From the NCBI RefSeq assembly GCF_003334855.1, contig NZ_QOWE01000001.1, positions 248,001 through 312,000 of the forward strand: a stretch of DNA of 64,000 nucleotides, in the 5' to 3' direction. Position numbers and translations under genes: made by a program. Within the stretch, counting starts at the first letter, position 1; every line of letters starts with the position of its first letter. This document shows positions 27,051 through 36,012 of the stretch, piece after piece. A model generated the notes under the pieces. It was not told the origin of the DNA and did not search any database. It was given only the letters and a program-made list of their open reading frames with translations. The stretch is from Larkinella punicea. GTDB lineage: Bacteria; Bacteroidota; Bacteroidia; Cytophagales; Spirosomataceae.

Positions 27051-28130
27051 GTGGAGCAGCCCGCAAACCGAAAAATCATCCACATCGACATGGATGCGTT
27101 TTACGCATCGGTGGAGCAGCGCGACAATCCTGCGTTGCGCCAGAAACCCGTGGCCGTCGGCGGATCGCGCCAGCGGGGCGTCGTGGCAGCGGCCAGTTAT
27201 GAAGCCCGGCAATTTGGCGTTCGTTCCGCGATGGCGTCGTCGGTTGCCCTCCGCAAATGTCCCGACCTGATTTTTGTCAAACCCCGCTTCGATGTCTACA
27301 AGGCCGTTTCCAGCGAAATCCGCGCCATTTTTGCGGAATATACACCCCTGATCGAACCCTTATCGCTGGACGAAGCCTATCTGGATGTGACGGATAACTT
27401 AAAAAACATGCCTTCAGCCACGCAGATCGCGGAGGAAATCCGGGCAAAAATCCTGCAAAAAACGCAACTGACGGCTTCTGCCGGGATTTCGTACAACAAG
27501 TTTCTGGCCAAACTGGCCTCCGATTATCGCAAACCCAACGGTCAGTATGTGATCAAACCGTCGCAGGGTCTGGCGTTTGTCGAAACCCTGACCGTCGGGC
27601 AATTCCACGGCATTGGCCGCGTCACGGCCGCCAGGCTCAACCAGCTTGGTATTTTTACCGGCTGGGACTTACGGCAACAGTCCGAAGCCTTCCTGAAACA
27701 GCATTTTGGAAAAGCGGGCAGTTATTATTACACCATCGCCCGCGCCATCGACAACCGGCCCGTGACGCCCGACCGGCTTCGGAAATCGATTGGGTCGGAA
27801 ACGACCTTCGACCGGGATTTAACCACCGAAGCCGACCTTCTGGCGGGTTTACAACCCCTGCTCGACTCGGTCTGGCGGTTGTGCGAACGCATTCAGGTGG
27901 TGGGGCGCACGGTTACGCTGAAAGTAAAATTTGCCGATTTTGAGCAAATTACCCGCAGCCGAACCACGCTGGGGCCGGTTTCCCAGAAAACTTTTCTGGA
28001 TCGCATCGGCGTCGAATTGCTCACGTCACTTTTTCCCCTTTCCAAAGGCGTCCGGCTATTGGGCATTTCACTCTCCAACCTCGACGCTTCCGACCAGCCA
28101 TCCGGCCAGCAATTGGTGCTTCCATTTTAG
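27051..28130 (+). CDS. dinB: DNA polymerase IV (Y family)
   Basis: This 359-residue protein starts with GTG at 27051. It has the palm and finger motifs of Y-family polymerases: IDMDAFYASVE near the N-terminus, SYEARQFGVRSAM, and LSLDEAYLDVT with the two catalytic acids. A helix-hairpin-helix thumb (IGRVTAARLNQLGI) and little-finger domain follow. The last residues QQLVLPF look like a sliding-clamp-binding peptide. It performs error-prone translesion synthesis. No LexA-type box was recognised upstream. Confidence 0.93.
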   Translation: MEQPANRKIIHIDMDAFYASVEQRDNPALRQKPVAVGGSRQRGVVAAASYEARQFGVRSAMASSVALRKCPDLIFVKPRFDVYKAVSSEIRAIFAEYTPLIEPLSLDEAYLDVTDNLKNMPSATQIAEEIRAKILQKTQLTASAGISYNKFLAKLASDYRKPNGQYVIKPSQGLAFVETLTVGQFHGIGRVTAARLNQLGIFTGWDLRQQSEAFLKQHFGKAGSYYYTIARAIDNRPVTPDRLRKSIGSETTFDRDLTTEADLLAGLQPLLDSVWRLCERIQVVGRTVTLKVKFADFEQITRSRTTLGPVSQKTFLDRIGVELLTSLFPLSKGVRLLGISLSNLDASDQPSGQQLVLPF

Positions 28131-28343
28131 CCGCCGACGGGACTGAAACCGGGCAAAAAGCGCCATTCTTCCGAATACTGGAATTCGTCCTTTTATTTTC
28201 GCCGTTCGATAAATAGATCGCTTTCTGTACAGATTGTTTCGCCTAAATTATATTCGGTTTTGAACCGGCTGTAAAAGCGTACCTCATCCCCGATTTTTCC
28301 AAAAATCCGACCGGTCTTCCCGGCCCTTCTCCCTACCTCAACC

Positions 28344-31300
28344 ATGAACACGACTCCTAAACCAAAACTCTACGCCCTGATCGTGGGCATCAACGACTAC
28401 CGGGCTGATCTGATTTTGCAGGGGCAAATCCGGTTTCCGGCCCTCGGCGGATGCGTCATGGATGCCCTCAAGGTGCAGCGCTACCTCAAAAACGATCCCG
28501 CTTTTGAACCGCACGTTTTATTATTGCAGGACAGGAAAGCCGACAAGGCCAGCGTTGTCAGTGCTTTTCGTGAGCATTTGGGACAGGCGAAAGAAGGTGA
28601 TGTAGCCCTGTTCTATTTCTCTGGACACGGCACGCAGGAATGGGCCGATCCGACGGTCTGGAAGCACGAAACCGATGGCCGGCTGGAGTGCCTGGCCTGT
28701 CATTATGACGAACAAACCGCTTCCGACTTTCTACTGGCAGACAAGGAATTACGGTATCTTATCCAGCAACTTTCGGCAAAAAAACCGCATGTCGTTACCA
28801 TTTTTGACTGCTGTCATTCGGGCGACAATACCCGCAACGGGGCGCTGGTGCAAACCGTGTTCAAAGACGAAGCCCCCCGCGAAAAACGCATCCCATTTGC
28901 CTTCGCCAAACGTCCCTGGGAGCAGTTTATTTTCGGACAGACGATTGCTGCGGATACGATCCGGCAGCAGGGCGATGCGGTTGCCTTGCCCGAAGGAACG
29001 CACGTCCAGTTATCGGCCTGCGAATCCGACGAATCGGCGGTAGAGGTCAGCGGTGAAGGTGTTTTTACCAAAACGCTGCTGACGGTTTTGCGAGCGTCGG
29101 CGGGCGACCTGAGCTACTACACGCTGCGGAGCCGGGTCCGGCAATATCTGCGGAATGTGTACGAGCAAAAACCGCGCATTTACGTCGCCAACGGGGATGA
29201 TTCGCTGCTGCATACCACCTTTCTCAACCGGCCGGGCCAACGGGGGCAATCGGCCATTGGCGAGGTGACCTACAACCGAAAAACCGGCTGGCAGTTGAAC
29301 CTGGGCGCGATTCACGGCATTACGATGGAAACCAAAACCATCACGGTTTTCAATCCCGACGACCCCGGCCAGAAATACTCCGCCCAACCGGGCCTCATTC
29401 GGGTCGACTCGACGCAATTGCGGTTCGAGCCGTCGGTCAACCTGAACCAGAATGCGGTTTTTCAGGCCACCATCGACGGCCTGATGATGCTTCCGCTGCC
29501 CATTACCCTCAAAAACAGGGGCGGTTTGCTGGAAGACCAGCAAACACTGCTCGACAAGCTCTCCAACGAAAGCGGAGGACTTATTGTGACCGAAGAACGG
29601 GAAGAGTTGGCGAAGTATGTGGTTCACGATCAGGATGGTCGCTATTACATCACCTACCCCAATGACCCTTACCGCCCGCTGACGAACGTGATTGAAACCG
29701 CATCCGAAACGGCCATCCCGGAACTGGTGGAACAGTTGAAACACCTGTCCCGCTGGGAATTTATGAACAACCTGACCAATTCGGGCACCAACCAGCTACC
29801 GGGAAAACCGCTGACGGTGGAATTTGCCCGGATCGGGGCAGACGGGCAAACAACGGCGATTTTTCCGGAAAATGACCTCCTTCCGATTCACTATGAAAAA
29901 CAGGCCAATGGCCGTTGGCAAAGCAACCTTCAGGTCAAGATCACCAATCCCGTCAGCAACCAGCGTTCGATGTACTGCTCGGCCCTATATCTCTCGTCTA
30001 CGTTTGAATCGTTCACCGGTTTTCTGAACCCCAAAGCGTATTTGCTGGAACCGGGCAATTCGGTTTGTCTGGGTTTGAACAGACAGGATTACCTGCCCGC
30101 CACGTTGCAGGACACGATGCGGTTTTACAACTGGCCAACCCGTTTGGAACACATCAAACTGATTGTTAGCACGGATGAGTTCGATCCACAGGCACTGACG
30201 CTGGCAACCCTGCCCGACCCGCCCCTGCCCGGCGATGAAAACCGGGGTGGCAATCGGGGCAGTTTTGCAACCGATGACCGTTCGATTCAACTGACGGGCT
30301 GGACAACGCAGTCGTATACCCTGAAGCTGGTCAATCCGGAGCCCAATGTGATTCTGGATACTGAACTCAACGCGATGCTCCACGATCCGGTTACAACACC
30401 CTTTGCGTTGGGGATCTATTTCGATGCCCATCCGGGAACGAACTGGGAAACCGATTACCAGCTCAAACCGGACATTGAAGTGCTGGATTCGGCGCACCTG
30501 GACGAACGCGGGCTGATTAGCGACCTGGGTCTGGCTGCGGCCAACACGCTGGCCAACCGGTTGCGCAACCGGCAGTATGCGCAGGTAACCAAACGTTTCC
30601 CCAACCGCGTCCGGCTGGTTTCGGAGGGCGATTCGTGGTTTCAGCATCCGCTCGTGACCGACACCATCGACCACCTCTCGCGGGCGTTCGCCATCTATTG
30701 CGTGGCAGCCGCGGGCGATACGCTCCGGAATTACCAGAAAACCGGTGAATACCTCGATGCCATCGACGAACAGAATCCGGCCTTTTTTCTCATCAGCGGG
30801 GGCGGCAACGACATCCTCGGCGACCAGTTCCGCACATTTCTGAAAGCAAATCCGGATATGAGCGAACCACCGGGCCAGAATCCGCGTCGGTTTCTGAATG
30901 ACAAGGTATTCGCCGAACTGGATGCGCTGCGCGACCTGTACAAAGCGATGTTTGGCCACCTGAAAATCTATAAACCGAACCTTCAGATTCTGGTGCATGG
31001 CTACGACTACGTGATTCCGTTGCAAGTGACCAACAAAGGCTGGCTGGGCCGCTATATGATCGAAATAGGCATCAATCGGCAGGAGGACCGATTTGCCACG
31101 ATTCAATTTATTCTGGACGAGTTCAACAGCCGGATCAAAACGGTGGCCGAAGCCTTCGAAAATGTTTCCTACCTCGACCTCCGCAAAACCGTCCGGCCCG
31201 ACCAGTGGTATGACGAAATTCACCCGAACAGCGACGGTTATCAGCAGGTGGCGATGAAGTTCATGGAACGCATCAACGTTGTTCTCGCTAAACACCCGGA

Positions 31301-32573
31301 CCTTGCGCAGCCCCTGAACCAGAGCCGGGGCGAGGACTTTTTTTTCCCCCTCAGTGGTCGGGGACAGGTAGTGGCGTCAGAAAACCAAAAGCCCCAGTCA
31401 CAACCCAGGACAGTAATTGGTTCGGCGGCACCGGAGAAAGTCCGGGGGGCAAACCGGATTACCATCAACCTGGAAAATGTCGAATATGAAACGGCCCCTT
31501 CCAGGTCGTCGCACATTCCTTCACCTGCTTTTATGCCCCCGCCCGCTCCGCCGGTCACTAGCCCGGCTGAAGCCAAACCCACGCATTCTCCGCTTCGCGA
31601 AGGCCAGCTTGATTATGACATCCCCGGTTCCATGAAGGTGAATTCGCAAACGACCTGCACGGTGCGGATTGCGGGGAAGGAAGTAGAAGCTGCCTTGTTG
31701 AAGATCAGCGAAGGCAGTGTTCATCAGGACATTATCATCGGCAACGAAATGAGTGTTCGGCTGGTCGATAGTTCGGGTGGGGAGTATTTCAAAATTACCA
31801 CGATCAGCACCGAGCGGCAGGAAATCTGGACCGGCGACGACACCCAATGGAAGTTTTTTGTGCGCCCGCTCAAAGCCGGTCGCCATCCGTTGCTGCTTCA
31901 GATTACAGTTCACCTCGGAAACCGCTCCAGAGATCTGGATGTGCTCGAAAAAGAAGTACTGATCAGCAGTGACGATTTGGCCGTTCCCACGCCCGACACG
32001 AAAGCCTGGAAACGAATTTTATTTCTTTCGGCCAACCCCATGACCCACGAACCGCTGCGGCTGGGTGCCGAAGCCCGCGAGATTCAGGAGGAACTGCGGG
32101 GGAGCGACGGGATTCTGTTTTCCACCAGCCTGGCCGTTACTCCCCGCACGTTGACGCGCTCTATTTTGCAGGAAAAACCGACTATTGTGCATTTTTCCGG
32201 CCACGGCACCGATCAAGGGCTGTGTCTGGAAACGGAAAGCGGGCAGTTGAAAACCGTCAGTGCCGAGGCTTTGGGTCGACTTTTTGCGGTTTTCGACGAC
32301 TCGGTGCAGTGCGTGCTCTTGAATGCCTGTTACTCCGAAACGCAGGCCCGCGCCATCGGCCAACACATTCCGTACGTGATCGGGATGCAACGTTCGATTG
32401 GCGACGAAGCTGCGATTGCTTTTTCGGCGACATTTTATCAGGCCCTGGGTTCGGGGCTGTCGATTGTGGATGCCTATGAGCTGGCCGTTGCCGGAATGGG
32501 CCTGGAAGACAACCGACAGGCCGCGATCCCGGTTTTGCTAAAAAAGAACCCCGTCAGCGGTCGAAGACCCTGA
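28344..32573 (+). CDS. Metacaspase-SGNH hydrolase-CHAT protease fusion protein
   Basis: This 1409-residue protein has no signal peptide or membrane helix. Residues 8-295 form a C14 caspase-like domain with His95 in FYFSGHG and Cys157 in FDCCHSG. Residues 300-715 are beta-rich and unassigned, resembling regions found after caspase domains in other bacteria. Residues 755-985 are an SGNH hydrolase: block I EGDSW (Ser764), GGGND (822-823) and DEIH (Asp957/His960). A proline-rich linker (1015-1085) and an Ig-like beta region (1088-1210) lead to a C-terminal CHAT protease (1222-1400) with His1287 in HFSGHG and Cys1329 in NACYSE. All three catalytic centres look intact. The last eight residues, NPVSGRRP, come from an R1 repeat element. 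CHAT and caspase domains are common effectors of bacterial conflict systems; this combination suggests a single-protein effector or signalling scaffold (inference). Confidence 0.85.
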   Translation: MNTTPKPKLYALIVGINDYRADLILQGQIRFPALGGCVMDALKVQRYLKNDPAFEPHVLLLQDRKADKASVVSAFREHLGQAKEGDVALFYFSGHGTQEWADPTVWKHETDGRLECLACHYDEQTASDFLLADKELRYLIQQLSAKKPHVVTIFDCCHSGDNTRNGALVQTVFKDEAPREKRIPFAFAKRPWEQFIFGQTIAADTIRQQGDAVALPEGTHVQLSACESDESAVEVSGEGVFTKTLLTVLRASAGDLSYYTLRSRVRQYLRNVYEQKPRIYVANGDDSLLHTTFLNRPGQRGQSAIGEVTYNRKTGWQLNLGAIHGITMETKTITVFNPDDPGQKYSAQPGLIRVDSTQLRFEPSVNLNQNAVFQATIDGLMMLPLPITLKNRGGLLEDQQTLLDKLSNESGGLIVTEEREELAKYVVHDQDGRYYITYPNDPYRPLTNVIETASETAIPELVEQLKHLSRWEFMNNLTNSGTNQLPGKPLTVEFARIGADGQTTAIFPENDLLPIHYEKQANGRWQSNLQVKITNPVSNQRSMYCSALYLSSTFESFTGFLNPKAYLLEPGNSVCLGLNRQDYLPATLQDTMRFYNWPTRLEHIKLIVSTDEFDPQALTLATLPDPPLPGDENRGGNRGSFATDDRSIQLTGWTTQSYTLKLVNPEPNVILDTELNAMLHDPVTTPFALGIYFDAHPGTNWETDYQLKPDIEVLDSAHLDERGLISDLGLAAANTLANRLRNRQYAQVTKRFPNRVRLVSEGDSWFQHPLVTDTIDHLSRAFAIYCVAAAGDTLRNYQKTGEYLDAIDEQNPAFFLISGGGNDILGDQFRTFLKANPDMSEPPGQNPRRFLNDKVFAELDALRDLYKAMFGHLKIYKPNLQILVHGYDYVIPLQVTNKGWLGRYMIEIGINRQEDRFATIQFILDEFNSRIKTVAEAFENVSYLDLRKTVRPDQWYDEIHPNSDGYQQVAMKFMERINVVLAKHPDLAQPLNQSRGEDFFFPLSGRGQVVASENQKPQSQPRTVIGSAAPEKVRGANRITINLENVEYETAPSRSSHIPSPAFMPPPAPPVTSPAEAKPTHSPLREGQLDYDIPGSMKVNSQTTCTVRIAGKEVEAALLKISEGSVHQDIIIGNEMSVRLVDSSGGEYFKITTISTERQEIWTGDDTQWKFFVRPLKAGRHPLLLQITVHLGNRSRDLDVLEKEVLISSDDLAVPTPDTKAWKRILFLSANPMTHEPLRLGAEAREIQEELRGSDGILFSTSLAVTPRTLTRSILQEKPTIVHFSGHGTDQGLCLETESGQLKTVSAEALGRLFAVFDDSVQCVLLNACYSETQARAIGQHIPYVIGMQRSIGDEAAIAFSATFYQALGSGLSIVDAYELAVAGMGLEDNRQAAIPVLLKKNPVSGRRP

Positions 32574-32601
32574 AAGCGGTTCTTTTTTAGCAAAACCGGG
32601 A
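32527..32601. repeat. R1 element with inverted duplication of the fusion gene's 3' end
   Basis: The arm 32527-32550 is the gene's own coding sequence (codons of ...PVLLKKN). It is repeated as an exact 24-base reverse complement at 32578-32601. Between them is the R1 core, CCGTCAGCGGTCGAAGACC..., which supplies the stop codon at 32571-32573. The structure is a long hairpin and may act as a terminator. Confidence 0.85.
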
Positions 32602-32609
32602 CCAAACTA

Positions 32610-32679
32610 AAGATTGCGTTGTTGTCTAACCCTGTCAGGGTCTTCGACCGCTGACAGGGTTAGACAACAACGCAATCTT
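32610..32679. repeat. R1 element with inverted duplication of the phosphoesterase gene's 3' end
   Basis: Perfect 29-base arms 32610-32638 and 32651-32679 enclose GGTCTTCGACCG. The right arm is coding sequence of the minus-strand gene (codons of ...KIALLSNP) and the left arm is its reverse complement. The R1 core again supplies the stop codon (32635-32637), in the opposite orientation to the neighbouring copy. Confidence 0.85.
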
Positions 32680-34497
32680 TCCGTCCATCGTCGTCACCAG
32701 TACCCGGCGGTTTTTCAACGGCCAAACGCGGTTGAGCATGGCATTCGACAGCTTGTGAGACCAGACCAGTTTACGGTTCTGGCGGTCGATGACGTACAGC
32801 GCACCTTCGTCGGTCGGCACGTAAATCAGTCTGTCGCGCTCGGTCAGCGGCCCCGGACTGATTTCGTAGCCATACTGACAATTGACAAACCACGCGCCTT
32901 GCCCATTGGCCGAGTTCGTCGGAATGGCCCAAACGGAATCCTGCATACACTTGACGTAAATCAGCGAACGGTCTTCCGACACGCCCATCGACTCGAAGCC
33001 TTTGTGCTGGCTGGCTTTCCAGATTTCCTTCCCGGTTTCGGCGTCGATGGCCGTCACGGTGCGGTCGGGCGTCTGGATGAACAGGCGGTTTTTGACCAGA
33101 ACCGGCACACAGGCTGCGGGCGAGAAATTGCGCATTTTCCCGTTGGTCCACCGCCAGACCGAATCGCCGGTTTTCCGGTTCAGGGCATACAACGACGAGC
33201 CCCACGAACCAAAATACACGCGCTTTTTGTCGACCACCGGCACCGATTCCACAAAGCCTTTGACGCCCGTGAACGTCCAGCGTACCGAGCCATCCGCCAG
33301 CGACAACGCCCGGAATTTCCCTTCGGAACTACCAATAAAAACCGTGTTCCGATCCATGACGGGCGACGCCACGATGGGTTGGCCGGTTTCCTGCTTCCAG
33401 AGCAGGGTGCCGCTGCGTTTGTCGAGGCAATAGATCGTGCCGTCGGTCGAAGCGACCACGACCCGGTTTTTGCGAATGGCCGGAGTTGAATAGACTTTTC
33501 CGCCCGTGGCAAACCGCCAGCGCACCGCTCCGTCAGCCGTGGAGAGTGCCACGATCTGCCCGCTGGTGTTGGGATAGATGCAAAAACCGTCGCTTTCAAC
33601 GATACCCGCGCCAATATCGCTGCTGTCCTGTTTGGCCCAAACCGGTTTTACGCTGGCGTATTGCTCGTTCATGCTATAGTCGGGACGGGGATAGCTTTTG
33701 GCTGGTTGCTGACTGAAGTGATGGTTTTCCAGCACGATGGTTCGCCAGACGGTTTTTGTTGCCAGGCCGGGCGTCCGTTCGGCAAACGTCATGGTGTCGT
33801 TCTGCATCGTGACGATGTTGTATCCGCCCACTTGATCCTTCGCCCGCAGGTTGGAACGGCCCATCGTTCCCGGAATGCCTTCAAAATTAAGTTCGCGGTT
33901 GGCGTGTCCATGTCCGCAGAAAGCCGCCTGAACGTTGGTTTTCTTGAGTTCGTCAATCAGCAAATACCAGTTTTCCAGCGACTCATCGAGTGGATAGTGG
34001 TTCATAAAAATAACCGGCTGGTCGGAACCCTTCAGTTTCTCGACCTCAGTCCGGAGCCACAGCACGTCTTCGCGGGCCACCAGCCCCGGCGACATCCGCA
34101 TGTTGGGGCCACTGCCGCAGCCAATAAACCGGTATTTGCCAAACGTGAAGGAAAACCGCTCCGCTCCAAACACCTTCCGGAAGCTATTGCAGCCGTTCTC
34201 CGACCATTTCGTGTCGTGATTACCTGGGAAGATATACCACTTCTTGTTCAGTCCATCCAGAATTTGTTTGGCAATTTGGAATTCTTCCTCCGAGCCAAAA
34301 TCGGTGACATCGCCCGTAAAAACCGCAAAATCAAGGTCGGCCTGGGCATTGATGTCGTTGACGGTTCGCTGCAAATCGTCGGCAGCGGTGGCGGGTGCGC
34401 CCACGTGGGTGTCGGTTACAAACGCAAACCGGATGGGTTGGGTGAGTGCCGGTTTTAACCCGAGCAGGGAAACCAGCAGGAGGGCGAGATACTTCAT
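32635..34497 (-). CDS. Secreted metallophosphoesterase fused to a PQQ-type beta-propeller
   Basis: This 620-residue protein is counted from the ATG at 34495-34497 (MKYLALLLVSLLGLKPALTQ), which gives a signal peptide; the frame is open for eleven further codons upstream. Residues 21-230 form a calcineurin-like phosphoesterase with DTHVG, GDVTDFG, GNHD and GHGHANRE metal-binding motifs. From about residue 295 a PQQ-like propeller follows, with repeated blades such as GxIYCLDKRSGTLLWKQETG and GSSLYALNRKTGDSVWRW. Such fusions probably act on phosphoesters at the cell surface; the substrate is unknown. The C-terminus NPVSGRRP is repeat-derived, as in the convergent fusion gene. The leading strand of the propeller is otherwise complete. 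Confidence 0.85.
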   Translation of the reverse strand: MKYLALLLVSLLGLKPALTQPIRFAFVTDTHVGAPATAADDLQRTVNDINAQADLDFAVFTGDVTDFGSEEEFQIAKQILDGLNKKWYIFPGNHDTKWSENGCNSFRKVFGAERFSFTFGKYRFIGCGSGPNMRMSPGLVAREDVLWLRTEVEKLKGSDQPVIFMNHYPLDESLENWYLLIDELKKTNVQAAFCGHGHANRELNFEGIPGTMGRSNLRAKDQVGGYNIVTMQNDTMTFAERTPGLATKTVWRTIVLENHHFSQQPAKSYPRPDYSMNEQYASVKPVWAKQDSSDIGAGIVESDGFCIYPNTSGQIVALSTADGAVRWRFATGGKVYSTPAIRKNRVVVASTDGTIYCLDKRSGTLLWKQETGQPIVASPVMDRNTVFIGSSEGKFRALSLADGSVRWTFTGVKGFVESVPVVDKKRVYFGSWGSSLYALNRKTGDSVWRWTNGKMRNFSPAACVPVLVKNRLFIQTPDRTVTAIDAETGKEIWKASQHKGFESMGVSEDRSLIYVKCMQDSVWAIPTNSANGQGAWFVNCQYGYEISPGPLTERDRLIYVPTDEGALYVIDRQNRKLVWSHKLSNAMLNRVWPLKNRRVLVTTMDGKIALLSNPVSGRRP

Positions 34498-34588
34498 ACC
34501 GCAAATTACAACCGACAAAACCAGAAACAAGACGCGGGATGAAACCGATCGGCGGGAAGTTCAGTTATGGAAAATAACCGCCGATTGC

Positions 34589-34597
34589 TTATCTTTT
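34589..34597 (+). promoter_or_regulatory. Near-consensus -7 box (TATCTTTTG) for the kinase/reductase/zinc-finger operon
   Basis: TATCTTTTG lies 21 bases before the ATG at 34618 and differs from TAnnTTTG by one extra T. It implies a very short leader. Confidence 0.4.
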
Positions 34598-34617
34598 GAT
34601 TCTCAAACCGCTTTTTC

Positions 34618-36009
34618 ATGGATTGCCTGACCGAACTGAAAAACAATCCGAGATTTACGGGTGTGCCGGACGAACAGCTCCTCTGGCTGGTCGATCGCTC
34701 GGAATGCCGCGAGTATCCGGCTGATGCCATGATTTACAAGCCCGGCGACCCGACCGATCATTTTTTGATTGTCCTGAAAGGTCACATCCGGTTTTACCTC
34801 ATCCAGCAAGGGCAGCAGCAGGAATTGCGGGTGTCGGAAGATGGTTCGCTGGAGGGCGTCCTGCCGTTTTCGCGGATGGTAGAATCCGTGGCCTTTTGGC
34901 AAACCATCGGCCCAACGGCGGTTTTGGCCCTGCACCGCGACCACTTCCGCGAAATGATTCAGACGCAATTCGAACTGACCGAAACGCTGGTGCATGTCAT
35001 GACCACCCGGGTGCGCGAAACGACACGGCAGTTACAGCAGAACGATAAAATGATGGCGCTGGGACGAATGTCGGCGGGGCTGGCCCACGAGCTGAACAAC
35101 CCGGTTTCGGCCATTGTCCGGAGTTCCGACACGCTGAAATCACATTTGCACAACACCCCCCAACGGTTTAAGGACGTGATGGCGCTCCGGGTCACCGACG
35201 AGATGGTCGACCGGGTCAGCAACCTGCTCTTCCGCAAAACCCAGGGTCCGGCGGAGGGAAAGCGGTTGTCGCTGATGGAACGCAGCAGCCTGGAAGATGA
35301 ACTGCTCGACTGGTTTGACGATAACGACGTGGCGGATGGCAGCGAGCTGACCGAATCGCTGGTTGATTTTGGCTTCACGACCGACGATCTGGACACCCTC
35401 CTGGTGGACGTTGCACCGGATAACCGGGCCACGGTTTTGAACTGGCTGGTCAATAATCTGGTGACGGAGCGGCTGGTCACCGACATCGAGGAAGCATCCA
35501 AACGCATTGCCATTCTGGTAAATGCCATCAAGTCGTATACGCACATGGATCGCGGAACCGGTCGGGAATGCATTCACCTGCGCGAAGGCATCGACAGCAC
35601 GCTTGTTTTGCTGAAACATAAACTGAAAGAAAAAAGTATTCAGGTTGAGGTTACGATCCCGGACGATTTGCCGCAGATCGAAGCCTATCCCAGCGAACTG
35701 AACCAGATCTGGACCAACCTGATCGACAACGCCATCGACGCCATGCCCAACGGCGGTCAGTTGCAGATAACCGGCGAAGTGGACCACGAATTTGAACTGA
35801 TTCGCGTGATCGACGATGGCTCGGGGATTCCGGCCGAACACCTCGACCATATTTTCGATCCGTTTTATACCACCAAAGCCATTGGCAAAGGAACCGGGCT
35901 CGGCCTCGACATCGTCCAGGGCATTGTCCGTCACCACAATGGCCGGATTTACGTCAACTCCAAACCGGGAAGAACCGAATTCAAAGTCTGTCTGCCCATT
36001 ACATCCTAA
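34618..36009 (+). CDS. Histidine kinase with N-terminal cyclic-nucleotide-binding-type domain
   Basis: This 463-residue soluble protein has residues 10-125 forming a cNMP-binding-like beta roll (AMIYKPGDPTDHFLIVLKGHIRFYLI). A coiled linker leads to an H-box in GRMSAGLAHELNNPVSAI (His about 161). A long acidic helical insert of roughly 130 residues separates this from the ATPase core, which is unusual. The HATPase part has N-box NLIDNAIDAM, G1 DDGSGIP and G2 GKGTGLGLDIV. It lies 3 bases upstream of the receiver-reductase gene, so that receiver is its likely phosphorylation target (inference). No sensor membrane helices are present; the beta roll is the presumed input. Confidence 0.85.
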   Translation: MDCLTELKNNPRFTGVPDEQLLWLVDRSECREYPADAMIYKPGDPTDHFLIVLKGHIRFYLIQQGQQQELRVSEDGSLEGVLPFSRMVESVAFWQTIGPTAVLALHRDHFREMIQTQFELTETLVHVMTTRVRETTRQLQQNDKMMALGRMSAGLAHELNNPVSAIVRSSDTLKSHLHNTPQRFKDVMALRVTDEMVDRVSNLLFRKTQGPAEGKRLSLMERSSLEDELLDWFDDNDVADGSELTESLVDFGFTTDDLDTLLVDVAPDNRATVLNWLVNNLVTERLVTDIEEASKRIAILVNAIKSYTHMDRGTGRECIHLREGIDSTLVLLKHKLKEKSIQVEVTIPDDLPQIEAYPSELNQIWTNLIDNAIDAMPNGGQLQITGEVDHEFELIRVIDDGSGIPAEHLDHIFDPFYTTKAIGKGTGLGLDIVQGIVRHHNGRIYVNSKPGRTEFKVCLPITS

Positions 36010-36012
36010 CGC

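Noticed and set aside
29985-31295. A 436-codon minus-strand frame inside the caspase-SGNH-CHAT gene
   Set aside because: The plus strand contains the intact SGNH motifs over this stretch; the opposite frame has no recognisable domain.
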